Positions 1-5,785 of a stretch of 10,202 nt of DNA are shown piece by piece (positions within the stretch are counted from its first letter, which is position 1; each line of letters begins with the position of its first letter). A program made the translations under genes and the position numbers. The notes beneath the pieces were generated by a model. That model saw nothing but the letters and a program-made list of their open reading frames with translations, did not search any database and was not told where the DNA came from. This stretch comes from UBA2137 sp037968575 (GTDB lineage Bacteria; Pseudomonadota; Alphaproteobacteria; Micavibrionales; Micavibrionaceae), in contig JBBKVR010000147.1 in the NCBI GenBank assembly GCA_037968575.1, forward strand, positions 1 through 10,202, given 5' to 3'.

Positions 1-375
1 CGTACCTGACAATTCATAAACAACAACGCTTGAGTCATTTGTTGGAATGCCTTGGTTCACTGGATAATTGTCCAAAGGCGCTGGCCTTTGTTGTTGAGCC
101 GTTACAAATTCAGGGCCACCAAGTGAGTAAATTTCGACACTGCCACCCGATAAATCGCGTCCCAATGCCTGATAACCCAGTTCATTACCCTGTGCATCTG
201 GGTAAACAACACCTGGATTGTAATTTGCACCCGCAGAGGAGTAACTATTTCCTCGATAAGTACCCTCACTGTGGCCCTCTGAAGAAAATTGTCTCATCGC
301 ATCACAAGCTGGTAATGCCAGAACAGTCAGTCCAAGCAAAACAGCTTTAGAAACAGATGGAAGACGAAATGTCAT
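1..375 (-). CDS. Putative lipoprotein, partial (C-terminus beyond left edge)
   Basis: This open frame runs from an ATG at 375 to the window edge with no stop, giving the first 125 residues. It begins with a lipoprotein signal peptide: basic residues R4 and K10, a hydrophobic run over residues 11-21, then a lipobox-like LPAC with the lipidated cysteine at 24. Asp follows the cysteine, which in enterobacteria favours inner-membrane retention; whether this applies here is inference. The mature part is rich in Gly, Ser, Asn and Tyr. It carries a degenerate internal repeat, GSVEIYSLGG at 78-87 and SSVVVYELSG at 115-124. I do not recognise the family. Shine-Dalgarno support for the start is weak, but the signal peptide begins correctly at this ATG. 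It lies downstream of rpsI on the same strand but is separated from it by a terminator and a palindromic element, so it is probably its own transcript. Confidence 0.75.
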   Translation of the reverse strand, partial: MTFRLPSVSKAVLLGLTVLALPACDAMRQFSSEGHSEGTYRGNSYSSAGANYNPGVVYPDAQGNELGYQALGRDLSGGSVEIYSLGGPEFVTAQQQRPAPLDNYPVNQGIPTNDSSVVVYELSGT

Positions 376-483
376 TTGAAAATACTCAATCGTGGTTAGT
401 CAAAATTTCAAGGACAAGATTGACGTAAAACGCGCCATATTACAAGTGGTGTTGCAGGCAATGCTTGAATTTATATATCAAGT

Positions 484-554
484 CGTCACTGCGAGCGTAG
501 CGTGGCAGTCCAGAAAACTAGATTGCCGCGTCGTAAAAGCTCCTCGCAATGACA
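484..554. repeat. Imperfect palindromic element, about 70 bp, dispersed-repeat type
   Basis: The outer arms are GTCACTGCGAG (485-495) and CTCGCAATGAC (543-553), complementary at 10 of 11 positions. Inner arms CGTGGCAGTCCAG (501-513) and CTAGATTGCCGCG (518-530) pair at 10 of 13, and two of the three exceptions are G-U wobbles. The element lies in the intergenic space between the rpsI terminator and the lipoprotein gene. From memory, its GTCATTGCGAG-like ends resemble dispersed palindromic elements in Rickettsiales and some other bacteria. Only one copy is in this window, so its repeat status is inferred from that resemblance. Confidence 0.6.
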
Positions 555-562
555 AATCCAAT

Positions 563-588
563 AAAAAAGCCGGGCAAAGCCGGCTTTC
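563..588 (-). terminator. Rho-independent terminator of rplM-rpsI
   Basis: Read on the minus strand, AAAGCCGG (587-580) and CCGGCTTT (573-566) form a perfect 8-bp GC-rich stem with a 6-nt loop. The stem runs into a continuous T tract (568-563). It begins about 25 nt after the rpsI stop codon, the expected place for the operon terminator. The plus-strand side has only a short interrupted T run, so it is probably one-directional. Confidence 0.88.
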
Positions 589-611
589 TTGAAATTCTGT
601 ATTGGTAAAAC

Positions 612-1166
612 TTAACGCTTCGCCCACTGCTTGGAACGACGAGCTTTGTGAAGACCGACTTTCTTACGCTCAACAACACGTGAATCACGTGTCAGCATAC
701 CAGCTGTTTTCAGCGAAGGTCTCAACTCTGGCTCATAGTTTTCAAGAGCACGTGAAAGTCCGTGACGCAGAGCACCAGCTTGGCCTGATTTACCACCACC
801 TTTAACGGTGCAGTTAATATCAAACTGACCAACGCGGTCTGTAATTAGGAATGGTTGGTTAATCACAAGCAAGTGAGTCTTACGACCAAAATATTTGTCT
901 TGCTCAAGACCGTTCACGATGATTTTTCCTTTACCAGGCTTCAACCAAACACGGGCAACGGCATCTTTACGACGACCAGTTGCGTATGAGCGACCAAGAG
1001 CATCACGCTTAGGTTCACGCTTTTCAGGCTCGTTTTCTGAAACCACTGCTTTGGTTACTTCGGCCTTTTCTTCTGTCTCATCCTTAGTGTCTGTTTTGGC
1101 ATCGGCTGCAATCGCTTCACCCAAATCAGTCAAATCAGTCAATGTTTCTTCTTTAGATTTTGTCAT
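612..1166 (-). CDS. rpsI: 30S ribosomal protein S9
   Basis: S9 is a small-subunit protein whose basic C-terminal tail reaches the P-site tRNA. The conserved core starts near residue 59 (YATGRRKDAVARV) and includes KGGGKSGQAGALRHGLSRAL and RDSRVVERKKVGL, ending in the expected basic tail with a final KR. The protein is 184 residues, against about 130 in E. coli. The excess is a 58-residue N-terminal extension rich in Asp, Glu, Thr and Lys. Alphaproteobacterial S9 often has an extension, but this one looks long. The start is well supported by AGAGGA 7-8 nt upstream, inside the last codons of rplM. The two genes are 3 nt apart, so they form one operon, ended by the hairpin at 563-588. Confidence 0.97.
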   Translation of the reverse strand: MTKSKEETLTDLTDLGEAIAADAKTDTKDETEEKAEVTKAVVSENEPEKREPKRDALGRSYATGRRKDAVARVWLKPGKGKIIVNGLEQDKYFGRKTHLLVINQPFLITDRVGQFDINCTVKGGGKSGQAGALRHGLSRALENYEPELRPSLKTAGMLTRDSRVVERKKVGLHKARRSKQWAKR

Positions 1167-1169
1167 GAC

Positions 1170-1631
1170 TTATCCTCTTTTGTTTTTCGGGTTCATGGCT
1201 GCAATGTCCAGAACTTCTGGTTGTTGCGCTACATGTGGGTGATCCGTTCCAGGGTACACGCGCAAGTTTTTGAAGACTTGGCGACCAAGTGGACCTTTAG
1301 GCAACATACGCTCAACGGCTTTCTCAATTACGCGCTCTGGGTGATCGCCGTCCAAGATTTGACCTTTGGAGCGTTCTTTAATCCCACCAGGAAAGCCTGT
1401 GTGCCAGTAGAACATGTCCTGATCGCGCTTACGTCCAGTCAAGCGAACTTTCTCTGCGTTAATAACAATCACGTTGTCACCACAATCCATGTGAGGCGTG
1501 AACATTGGTTTATGTTTGCCGCGCAAGCGCAAGGCAATTTGAGATGCCAAACGACCAAGCGTTACACCTTCTGCATCAACAAGAAGCCATTTCTTCTCAA
1601 TATCTGCTGGTTTTGCTGAATATGTTTTCAT
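1170..1631 (-). CDS. rplM: 50S ribosomal protein L13
   Basis: L13 is an early-assembly protein of the large subunit. The 153-residue product has the family hallmarks: an N-terminal KTYSAKPADIEKKWLLVDAEG, LGRLAS near residues 26-31, GDNVIVINAEKVRLTGRK in the middle, and the MLPKGPLGRQVFKNLRVYPG signature near residues 108-127. Length matches the family. AAGGAC (1644-1639) lies 7 nt before the ATG at 1631, and a sigma-70-like promoter lies just upstream. It is the first gene of the rplM-rpsI operon, with only 3 nt between its stop and the rpsI start, so translation of the two is probably linked. Confidence 0.98.
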   Translation of the reverse strand: MKTYSAKPADIEKKWLLVDAEGVTLGRLASQIALRLRGKHKPMFTPHMDCGDNVIVINAEKVRLTGRKRDQDMFYWHTGFPGGIKERSKGQILDGDHPERVIEKAVERMLPKGPLGRQVFKNLRVYPGTDHPHVAQQPEVLDIAAMNPKNKRG

Positions 1632-1662
1632 ATCTTTTGTCCTTAATTAAAGTCAGTGGCGT

Positions 1663-1692
1663 GTTATCGCGCATTACACCTACTCCTGTCAA
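1663..1692 (-). promoter_or_regulatory. Promoter of rplM-rpsI with overlapping dyad
   Basis: On the minus strand a perfect -35 TTGACA (1692-1687) is followed, after 17 or 18 nt, by CGATAA or GATAAC as the -10 (down to 1663). The expected start point leaves a leader of about 25 nt before rplM. An imperfect dyad, GTGTTAT-CGCGC-ATTACAC (1661-1679), covers the -10 region and could be a binding site; that part is inference. Confidence 0.7.
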
Positions 1693-1769
1693 CTATAAAA
1701 ACAACAGGTAAATTAAATTTTTTCGTTTAAAAACAATGGGATTACTATGGAGGTATTATTTTACCACAC

Positions 1770-2114
1770 TTATTTTATGACAGATGCCTGATGAAATCTC
1801 ATTTTCCAACCTGAATTGTGTTTCGTCCATATGGAACTGCGAAAAGATTTCGTCCACTCTTCACGTTTTTCTTCGAGAATATAAGTCACGAGATAACTTT
1901 CACCTTCAATCTGTGAAACTTCAAATTTTTCTAAAGGCTTTTTATATTCTATCGGTTCTAGTGGCTCATCGACACAATCACTCCGATTATAAAGCACACC
2001 TGATAATCCAAGCTCAAAAAAATCATCATCTAAAATGCTACCAACATAAACCTGATCACAGCGTGTCTCAGTCTCTAACAAAGAAACCTCCGCATTATAT
2101 AGCTCCTCCTTCAT
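1770..2114 (-). CDS. DUF4440 / NTF2-like family protein
   Basis: This is a 114-residue cytosolic protein without signal peptide or membrane segments. Family resemblance rests on an N-terminal helix with repeated Leu and Glu (residues 3-16), DDDFFELGLSGVLYNR at 29-44, YLVTYI in the middle, RSSIW, and a C-terminal GWKMRFHQAS. These match the order and wording of DUF4440/SnoaL-like cone-fold proteins, which bind diverse small ligands; the substrate here cannot be read from sequence. The ATG at 2114 overlaps the TGA of cutA as ATGA, so it is the second gene of a coupled pair. A longer reading from 2135 would add seven residues that overlap cutA and lacks support. No convincing terminator follows the stop at 1770. 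Confidence 0.75.
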   Translation of the reverse strand: MKEELYNAEVSLLETETRCDQVYVGSILDDDFFELGLSGVLYNRSDCVDEPLEPIEYKKPLEKFEVSQIEGESYLVTYILEEKREEWTKSFRSSIWTKHNSGWKMRFHQASVIK

Positions 2115-2422
2115 TTGACCTGCTCCTTCACCCAATCAGAAAAATCAACATTGGATTTATCTGTCTTCCAGCCAATAATGCATGGCGTGTCATAAGAATG
2201 AAGTGACTTCACAACACGCTCAATTTCTTCAAAATGCTTTTCTTCGGTCTTAAAAAGCCCTGCTATTTCTTCATCACTTTTTACCTCACCTTCCCACTCA
2301 TAAATGGAGGTATGAGGCGCAAAGATATTGGCACACGCAATCAACTTTTTCTCAAGCAACGCCGAGGCAATCTTTTCAGCCTCAGGCTTATCAGAAAATG
2401 TCATGTAAATGAGGAATGGCAT
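2111..2422 (-). CDS. cutA: Divalent-cation tolerance protein CutA (CutA1 family)
   Basis: The 103-residue product is close to the usual CutA length and carries the family pattern throughout: FLIYMTFSDKPEAEKIASALLEKKLIACANI at the N-terminus with Cys30 in the CANI motif, then SIYEWEGEV at 39-47, LFKT at 56-59, and LHSYDTPCII near 74-83. CutA1 proteins are very stable trimers linked to copper and other metal tolerance in E. coli; their exact function is unsettled. The ATG at 2422 is preferred over the TTG or GTG-type extension upstream because the family begins two or three residues before the IYMT strand, and AAAAGAG lies just upstream. The next gene overlaps its stop by ATGA. A divergent permease begins 53 bp away. 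Confidence 0.93.
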   Translation of the reverse strand: MPFLIYMTFSDKPEAEKIASALLEKKLIACANIFAPHTSIYEWEGEVKSDEEIAGLFKTEEKHFEEIERVVKSLHSYDTPCIIGWKTDKSNVDFSDWVKEQVK

Positions 2423-2475
2423 AATAACTCTTTTCAATTTTGTGTTCGGCACCAACTAATATAAAAGATTCTGTA

Positions 2476-3366
2476 ATGAATCTCTTTAAAAATCTTAGCA
2501 AAGAAACTCTTGGCATCATTATTTGCATCTTTTCTGCAATAATTTTTGGAGTTTATCCGCCTGCTGCACGCGCCGTTTATGAAGATGGTGGTAATATAGT
2601 ATTTGTTGTTCTTATAACCACATTTGCAAGAGCTATTTCCCTCTACAGCTTCGCTTTATTCCAAGATAAAAAACCTTTTTCTAGTCCTAAAGAATCTAAA
2701 CTAAGTTTTATTGGTGGTTTCTTTCAAGCAATAAGCATTATTGGTATTCTCGGAGGAACCTTCTATCTCCCAGGTGCTGTTGTTATCATCATAATGTTTA
2801 CTTATAGCCTGATGCTACTTTTCTTCACGTCTTGGAAAAAAGAGATGAAATTAAACTCAATCAACATCAGCTGCACCATTTTTGCTCTTGTAGGTTTAGC
2901 TTTTGTTTTAAATGTTTTCCAATCAGAAAATAACTACCCTTTGGTAGGAGTTTTACTTGCATTTATGGCCGCGATTGCAACTTTTTCAAGAACTTATATA
3001 TACAGTTTTCAAAGTCGTACACGCTCGCCCATTACAATTGGCGCAGAAAATTTTGCAGTAACATCTGCTTTAGTACTACTCCTACTTTTTTATGACATGC
3101 CCATAGCACCTAAAACATCAGAAGGTATTTTAATGATTGTTCTTGTTGCTCTATCCTTATCAATAGGGTCATTTGGGATGTTTTACGGCATTGCCTATTT
3201 GAATGCCTATAAATTCAGTATAATTATGAAGCTTGAACCGATCTTCACAGCATTATTTGGTATTCTTCTACTAAACGAAGTTCTTGCTGTGTCTCAATAC
3301 TTAGGAATTACGATTGTGATTGCAAGTCTTGTTCTCATTCAAGTATTTGATAGGCAGAAAAATTAA
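2476..3366 (+). CDS. EamA/DMT-family permease
   Basis: This is an inner-membrane protein of 296 residues with about ten hydrophobic segments (roughly 11-29, 40-60, 72-90, 95-114, 125-143, 150-168, 185-205, 212-235, 250-268 and 270-290). They are arranged as two similar halves, as in drug/metabolite transporters. The second half carries the EamA hallmark KLEPIFTALFGILLLNE followed by a QYLGITIVIASLVL helix. Substrate cannot be told; family members export amino acids, nucleotides or other small metabolites. ATG 2476 is chosen because it places the first helix at the usual distance; a TTG at 2440 would add 12 unsupported residues. The ribosome site is weak. The 53-bp gap to cutA contains an AT-rich TAATATA block that could be a -10 in either direction, but I see no good -35. 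Its TAA overlaps the convergent gene by 4 bp. Confidence 0.88.
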   Translation: MNLFKNLSKETLGIIICIFSAIIFGVYPPAARAVYEDGGNIVFVVLITTFARAISLYSFALFQDKKPFSSPKESKLSFIGGFFQAISIIGILGGTFYLPGAVVIIIMFTYSLMLLFFTSWKKEMKLNSINISCTIFALVGLAFVLNVFQSENNYPLVGVLLAFMAAIATFSRTYIYSFQSRTRSPITIGAENFAVTSALVLLLLFYDMPIAPKTSEGILMIVLVALSLSIGSFGMFYGIAYLNAYKFSIIMKLEPIFTALFGILLLNEVLAVSQYLGITIVIASLVLIQVFDRQKN

Positions 3367-4157
3367 TTATTCAGACCATGTTTAAGAAGAAGCTTATCCA
3401 AACTACCGTCTCTTTTGATATCATCAATCACGACATCCATATTACTTTGTAATTTCAGACTGTCCTCGGGAAAAAAGAGTCTAACAGTAGAAGGCACAAG
3501 AGATTTATCTGTTACCTGTTGCAACTTACCAGGGTTTTCCTTTGAGTATGCTTTTTCAGCAATGCTTGAGAGCACAATAAAGTCAGCTTTTTTACCGTCA
3601 ATTTCCAAGAACATATTTGCGGGTGTCATACCAAGAGGTAATAGATTTAATTTTGCCTTTGGAAACTTCTTAGGCGCGTAAATACCGCCCAACTCACCAT
3701 CCATTCCTACAAAAGTGTATTTACTGTCATTGAGCTGTTTTAGATTGGTAATATCAGATATATCCATCTCGGAACTGGCATAAATATTAATAGGGTCATA
3801 GGAGATAAAAGTACCAAAAAGGCCATTCATTATTGTTGAAGGGAGTGCCAAGATTGGTGAACAAACCATATCATAGTGACCTACATTCAAATCTTCAAAT
3901 AAAGTCGCAAAACTGGATATTTCTTTATACTTAACTTTCAATCCAGTCCGCTCAGAAACTTCCTTGAAAAGATCAACTGTAAAACCCTGTGGATTTCCGT
4001 CTTTATCATAAGAAAAAATTGAACCTAAGACATAAACGCCGCAATTAATTTCTCTTTTTTCTTGAATTCGTTTAAATGCCTTGTCTTCTGCAAAAGCAGA
4101 CGCAGGCAGAAAAGAGAGTAGAAGAATTAAGGAAAGCACTGTGACTATGTGTTTCAT
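3363..4157 (-). CDS. Periplasmic substrate-binding protein, SBP_bac_3-like, orphan
   Basis: The 264-residue product has a clear Sec signal peptide: K2, a hydrophobic run at 4-17, and an ASAFA|ED cleavage site after residue 23. The mature part resembles family-3 solute-binding proteins: INCGVYV as the first strand, FSYDKDGNPQGFTVDLFKEVSERTGLKVKY around residues 47-77, LFEDLNVGHYDMVCSP as the next conserved block, and a C-terminal IKRDGSLDKLLLKHG helix typical of the family. The segment that in amino-acid binders holds the ligand-clamping Thr-x-Glu-Arg stretch instead reads SPILALPSTIMNGLFGT, so an ordinary amino-acid ligand is doubtful. No ABC permease or ATPase gene is nearby. AAAGG sits 9 nt before the ATG. 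The gene begins 21 nt after tRNA-Pro on the same strand, leaving no room for a separate promoter. Confidence 0.85.
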   Translation of the reverse strand: MKHIVTVLSLILLLSFLPASAFAEDKAFKRIQEKREINCGVYVLGSIFSYDKDGNPQGFTVDLFKEVSERTGLKVKYKEISSFATLFEDLNVGHYDMVCSPILALPSTIMNGLFGTFISYDPINIYASSEMDISDITNLKQLNDSKYTFVGMDGELGGIYAPKKFPKAKLNLLPLGMTPANMFLEIDGKKADFIVLSSIAEKAYSKENPGKLQQVTDKSLVPSTVRLFFPEDSLKLQSNMDVVIDDIKRDGSLDKLLLKHGLNN

Positions 4158-4178
4158 TATAGAAAACCTTTCAAAAAA

Positions 4179-4255
4179 TGGTCGGAGTGAGAGGACTCGA
4201 ACCTCCGACCCCTAAGCCCCCAGCTTAGTGCGCTACCAGGCTGCGCCACACTCCG
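4179..4255 (-). tRNA. tRNA-Pro (anticodon GGG)
   Basis: The 77-nt minus-strand sequence folds as a full cloverleaf. The 7-bp acceptor stem is CGGAGTG/CACTCCG, with discriminator A and an encoded CCA (4181-4179). The D arm is GCGC/GCGC with the AGCCTGGTA loop. The anticodon stem CTAAG/CTTAG encloses the loop CTGGGGG, giving anticodon GGG for CCC and CCU proline codons. The T arm is GGAGG-TTCGAGT-CCTCT. The D and T arms closely match known bacterial proline tRNAs. A T6 run directly follows the CCA. Confidence 0.97.
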
Positions 4256-4265
4256 ACTGTCCTTG

Positions 4266-4294
4266 GTTGTAATGAAGTCTTACCCAAAAATCAA
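4266..4294 (-). promoter_or_regulatory. Possible promoter of tRNA-Pro
   Basis: TTGATT (4294-4289) and TACAAC (4271-4266) are separated by exactly 17 nt on the minus strand, each matching the sigma-70 consensus at 4 of 6 positions. The -10 ends 10 nt before the mature tRNA 5' end, a plausible distance for a short leader. The short gap to the upstream gene contains no better candidate. Confidence 0.45.
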
Positions 4295-4311
4295 ATAAGA
4301 AGATTTTGAGA

Positions 4312-4761
4312 TTATCCCGTTATTCTAAACTCAACTTCGGGGTAATCCCTCAATGGATCTGTCATCTCCACAGAAACATCATGCTTAGGGCAAGATGCCT
4401 GTAATCTTTCGTGGAGAATGGCAATAACCTCAAGCTTCGGCAACCCATTAGAGTCTACGTAGAGAAGACAGTTAGCAGGTTGGCCAGCGGGAATTGGTTC
4501 ACCGGGAGCGACACCAGTTACGCTAATACCCATATCTGAAGTGATGGTGATATCCTCCCCCATTCCAGAAACAGACTTTATTACTTCTGTGGCTTGACTG
4601 AAATCATAATTCATACGGTGTTTATTACCAGAAATTCTGTCCCATAATGATCTCTCATTATTGGGTATTAAAGAAGAGGTTGGCAGGAGGTCAGGCGCCT
4701 CAAAACAAATTTTAACTCTAGTCGTTCCAACGTTAGTATCAGGTTCAACTGCTTGTAGCAT
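4312..4761 (-). CDS. Hypothetical protein, 149 aa, unrecognised
   Basis: I do not recognise this protein. It has no signal peptide or membrane segment and looks like a soluble cytosolic alpha/beta protein: VKICFEAPDLL near residues 16-26, a polar middle, an ITITSDMGISVTGVAPGE strand region near 71-88, LLYVDSNGLPKLEVIAILHERLQ near 99-121, and a terminal strand ending EVEFRITG. Three cysteines (19, 98, 124) show no metal-binding spacing. ATG 4761 is preferred over a TTG at 4776 because AAAGAG lies 6-7 nt upstream of the ATG, inside the would-be extension. A near-consensus promoter at 4795-4823 implies solid expression. It sits between the merR-type gene and tRNA-Pro; from memory, those two are often adjacent in alphaproteobacteria, so it may be a lineage-specific insertion. 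No terminator hairpin is visible after the stop. Confidence 0.75.
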   Translation of the reverse strand: MLQAVEPDTNVGTTRVKICFEAPDLLPTSSLIPNNERSLWDRISGNKHRMNYDFSQATEVIKSVSGMGEDITITSDMGISVTGVAPGEPIPAGQPANCLLYVDSNGLPKLEVIAILHERLQASCPKHDVSVEMTDPLRDYPEVEFRITG

Positions 4762-4794
4762 AACAATCTCTTTCAATGTAAATTCGAAAAAGCG

Positions 4795-4823
4795 AATATA
4801 GAGATTTTATTAAATTATGTCAA
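4795..4823 (-). promoter_or_regulatory. Near-consensus sigma-70 promoter for the 149-aa orphan
   Basis: A perfect -35 TTGACA (4823-4818), a 17-nt spacer and a -10 TATATT (4800-4795, 5 of 6) lie on the minus strand. The expected start is about 25-30 nt before the ATG at 4761. The -35 lies only 11 bp beyond the merR-type stop codon. The leader contains a small TTCG/CGAA inverted repeat (4783-4795). Confidence 0.85.
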
Positions 4824-4833
4824 CTTAATTTGA

Positions 4834-5301
4834 TTATTTAAGCATATCGCGGAGGGTTTTGAGCTCCTCAATCATCGCCTTGACGGCTTCTTTGCTCTTA
4901 TCATCGCGTGCAGGGGCAGTTTGTGATGTTGTAGGATTTTGAGGCATACCAGCAGCAGAGTCATTGCTTTGCTCTGGCACAGGTTGTTTCATCTTGAGCG
5001 ATGCCACCTGATTTTTGCTTAAACCCTTTACAAGGTTTTGTGCACCGCGGATTGTATAGCCTTGTGTATAGAGCAAATGATGAATTTTTTTGAGGACATC
5101 AACATCCTCTGGACGGTAATAACGACGGCCACCGCCGCGTTTCAGAGGCTTAACTTGTGAAAATTTAGTTTCCCAAAAGCGAAGAACGTGTTGTTGCACT
5201 TCAAGTTCATCTGCAACCTCACTAATAGTACGAAAAGCACCATCGGCTTTACGTGACTTTTTTCTCTCTTCTGTGCTGTCTTCGCTCTGGTTAGAATACA
5301 T
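4834..5301 (-). CDS. MerR-family transcriptional regulator (next to ihfA)
   Basis: The 155-residue product has a MerR-type winged helix-turn-helix at about residues 23-95: FRTISEVADELEVQQHVLRFWETKF for the helix-turn-helix, RRYYRPEDVDVLKKIHHLL for the wing and following helix, then YTIRGAQNLVKG. The remaining tail is Pro/Ser/Gln-rich and ends in a short charged helix (EAVKAMIEELKTLRDMLK), with no cysteine pattern for metal sensing. This is the MerR protein that accompanies ihfA in many alphaproteobacteria; its target is unknown to me. ATG 5301 is chosen; a TTG at 5310 with AAGAG in front is a possible alternative adding three residues. It lies 16 nt after the ihfA stop, so the two are probably one transcript. 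Confidence 0.9.
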   Translation of the reverse strand: MYSNQSEDSTEERKKSRKADGAFRTISEVADELEVQQHVLRFWETKFSQVKPLKRGGGRRYYRPEDVDVLKKIHHLLYTQGYTIRGAQNLVKGLSKNQVASLKMKQPVPEQSNDSAAGMPQNPTTSQTAPARDDKSKEAVKAMIEELKTLRDMLK

Positions 5302-5317
5302 CTGTCTCAAATAACTC

Positions 5318-5608
5318 TTAGGAGTTCATTCTTTCTTTCAAGATATGAGAGGCACGAAACACAAGAACGGTACGCGGTGAGATTGGTACTTCAACACCTG
5401 TTTTTGGGTTACGCCCTATTCTTTCCTTCTTCTCACGTAGTGTAAAACTTCCGAAGGATGAAATTTTAACGTTATCGCCTTGAATCAAGGCATCTGACAC
5501 CTCTTCAAAGACATCATCGACCAATTCGGCTGATTCATTACGGGATAATCCTAGTTCGTGATATAGCGCATCGGCCAGATCTGCACGTGTAATGGTACGT
5601 TCGCTCAT
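5318..5608 (-). CDS. ihfA: Integration host factor subunit alpha
   Basis: IHF-alpha pairs with IHF-beta to bend DNA sharply at specific sites. The 96-residue protein has the DNABII-family order: TITRADLADALYHELGLSRNESAELVDDVFEEV for the helical dimer part, NVKISSFGSFTLREKKERIGRNPKTG leading into the beta arm with the intercalating proline in RNPKTG, and VPISPRTVLVFRASHILKERM at the C-terminus. The PISPR wording and the partner genes favour alpha over beta or HU. ATG 5608 is chosen because GAGG lies about 10 nt upstream and the family begins there; a longer reading up to 5698 adds 30 unsupported residues that run over the promoter. In many alphaproteobacteria ihfA follows fabH directly; here a convergent-oriented orphan gene lies between, and ihfA has its own promoter. 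Confidence 0.95.
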   Translation of the reverse strand: MSERTITRADLADALYHELGLSRNESAELVDDVFEEVSDALIQGDNVKISSFGSFTLREKKERIGRNPKTGVEVPISPRTVLVFRASHILKERMNS

Positions 5609-5645
5609 TGCTTGAAACCTCGTTTTATCAATTAGATATAGATTA

Positions 5646-5674
5646 ATATTAGTTCGAAACTGCATTGTCGTCAA
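5646..5674 (-). promoter_or_regulatory. Promoter of ihfA-merR
   Basis: TTGACG (5674-5669) and TAATAT (5651-5646) are spaced by exactly 17 nt on the minus strand. The predicted start leaves a leader of about 30 nt before the ATG at 5608. Its presence fits with ihfA being cut off from plsX-fabH by the plus-strand gene. Confidence 0.7.
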
Positions 5675-5726
5675 TGAGTTAGACGATTTTCTTCCCAATA
5701 TAGTTGCACCAAATTTGCATATTTTA

Positions 5727-5755
5727 TTAACTTTATATTAAACTTTACATATTAT
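5727..5755 (+). promoter_or_regulatory. Possible promoter of the acidic orphan gene
   Basis: TTAACT (5727-5732) and TATTAT (5750-5755) are 17 nt apart, matching the consensus at 4 and 5 of 6 positions. The surroundings are very AT-rich, so chance matches are likely. It is divergent from the ihfA promoter, about 50 bp away. Confidence 0.45.
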
Positions 5756-5785
5756 AGTTAAGAAGAATTTTAATGGGATAGAAAT

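Noticed and set aside
485..553. CRISPR repeat at the palindrome
   Set aside because: There is one unit only, with no regularly spaced copies and no cas genes.
30..592. Plus-strand open frames at 30-350 and 392-592
   Set aside because: The first is antisense to a frame with a clear lipoprotein signal peptide. The second runs through the palindrome and terminator and has no ribosome site.
1221..2206. Plus-strand open frames at 1221-1619, 1505-1711 and 1784-2206
   Set aside because: They mirror rplM, its leader and the DUF4440-like/cutA pair, whose products match known families on the minus strand.
2423..2475. Divergent promoters between cutA and the permease
   Set aside because: An AT-rich TAATATA block is present, but no -35 with acceptable spacing and match was found in either direction.
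4173..4178. T6 run after the tRNA as a full terminator
   Set aside because: There is no hairpin other than the tRNA itself, and the next gene starts 21 nt later with no promoter of its own. At most it is partial.
4168..4260. tRNA-Pro as an integration site for a genomic island
   Set aside because: I searched by eye for a second copy of the tRNA 3' end and for an integrase gene in the window and found neither.
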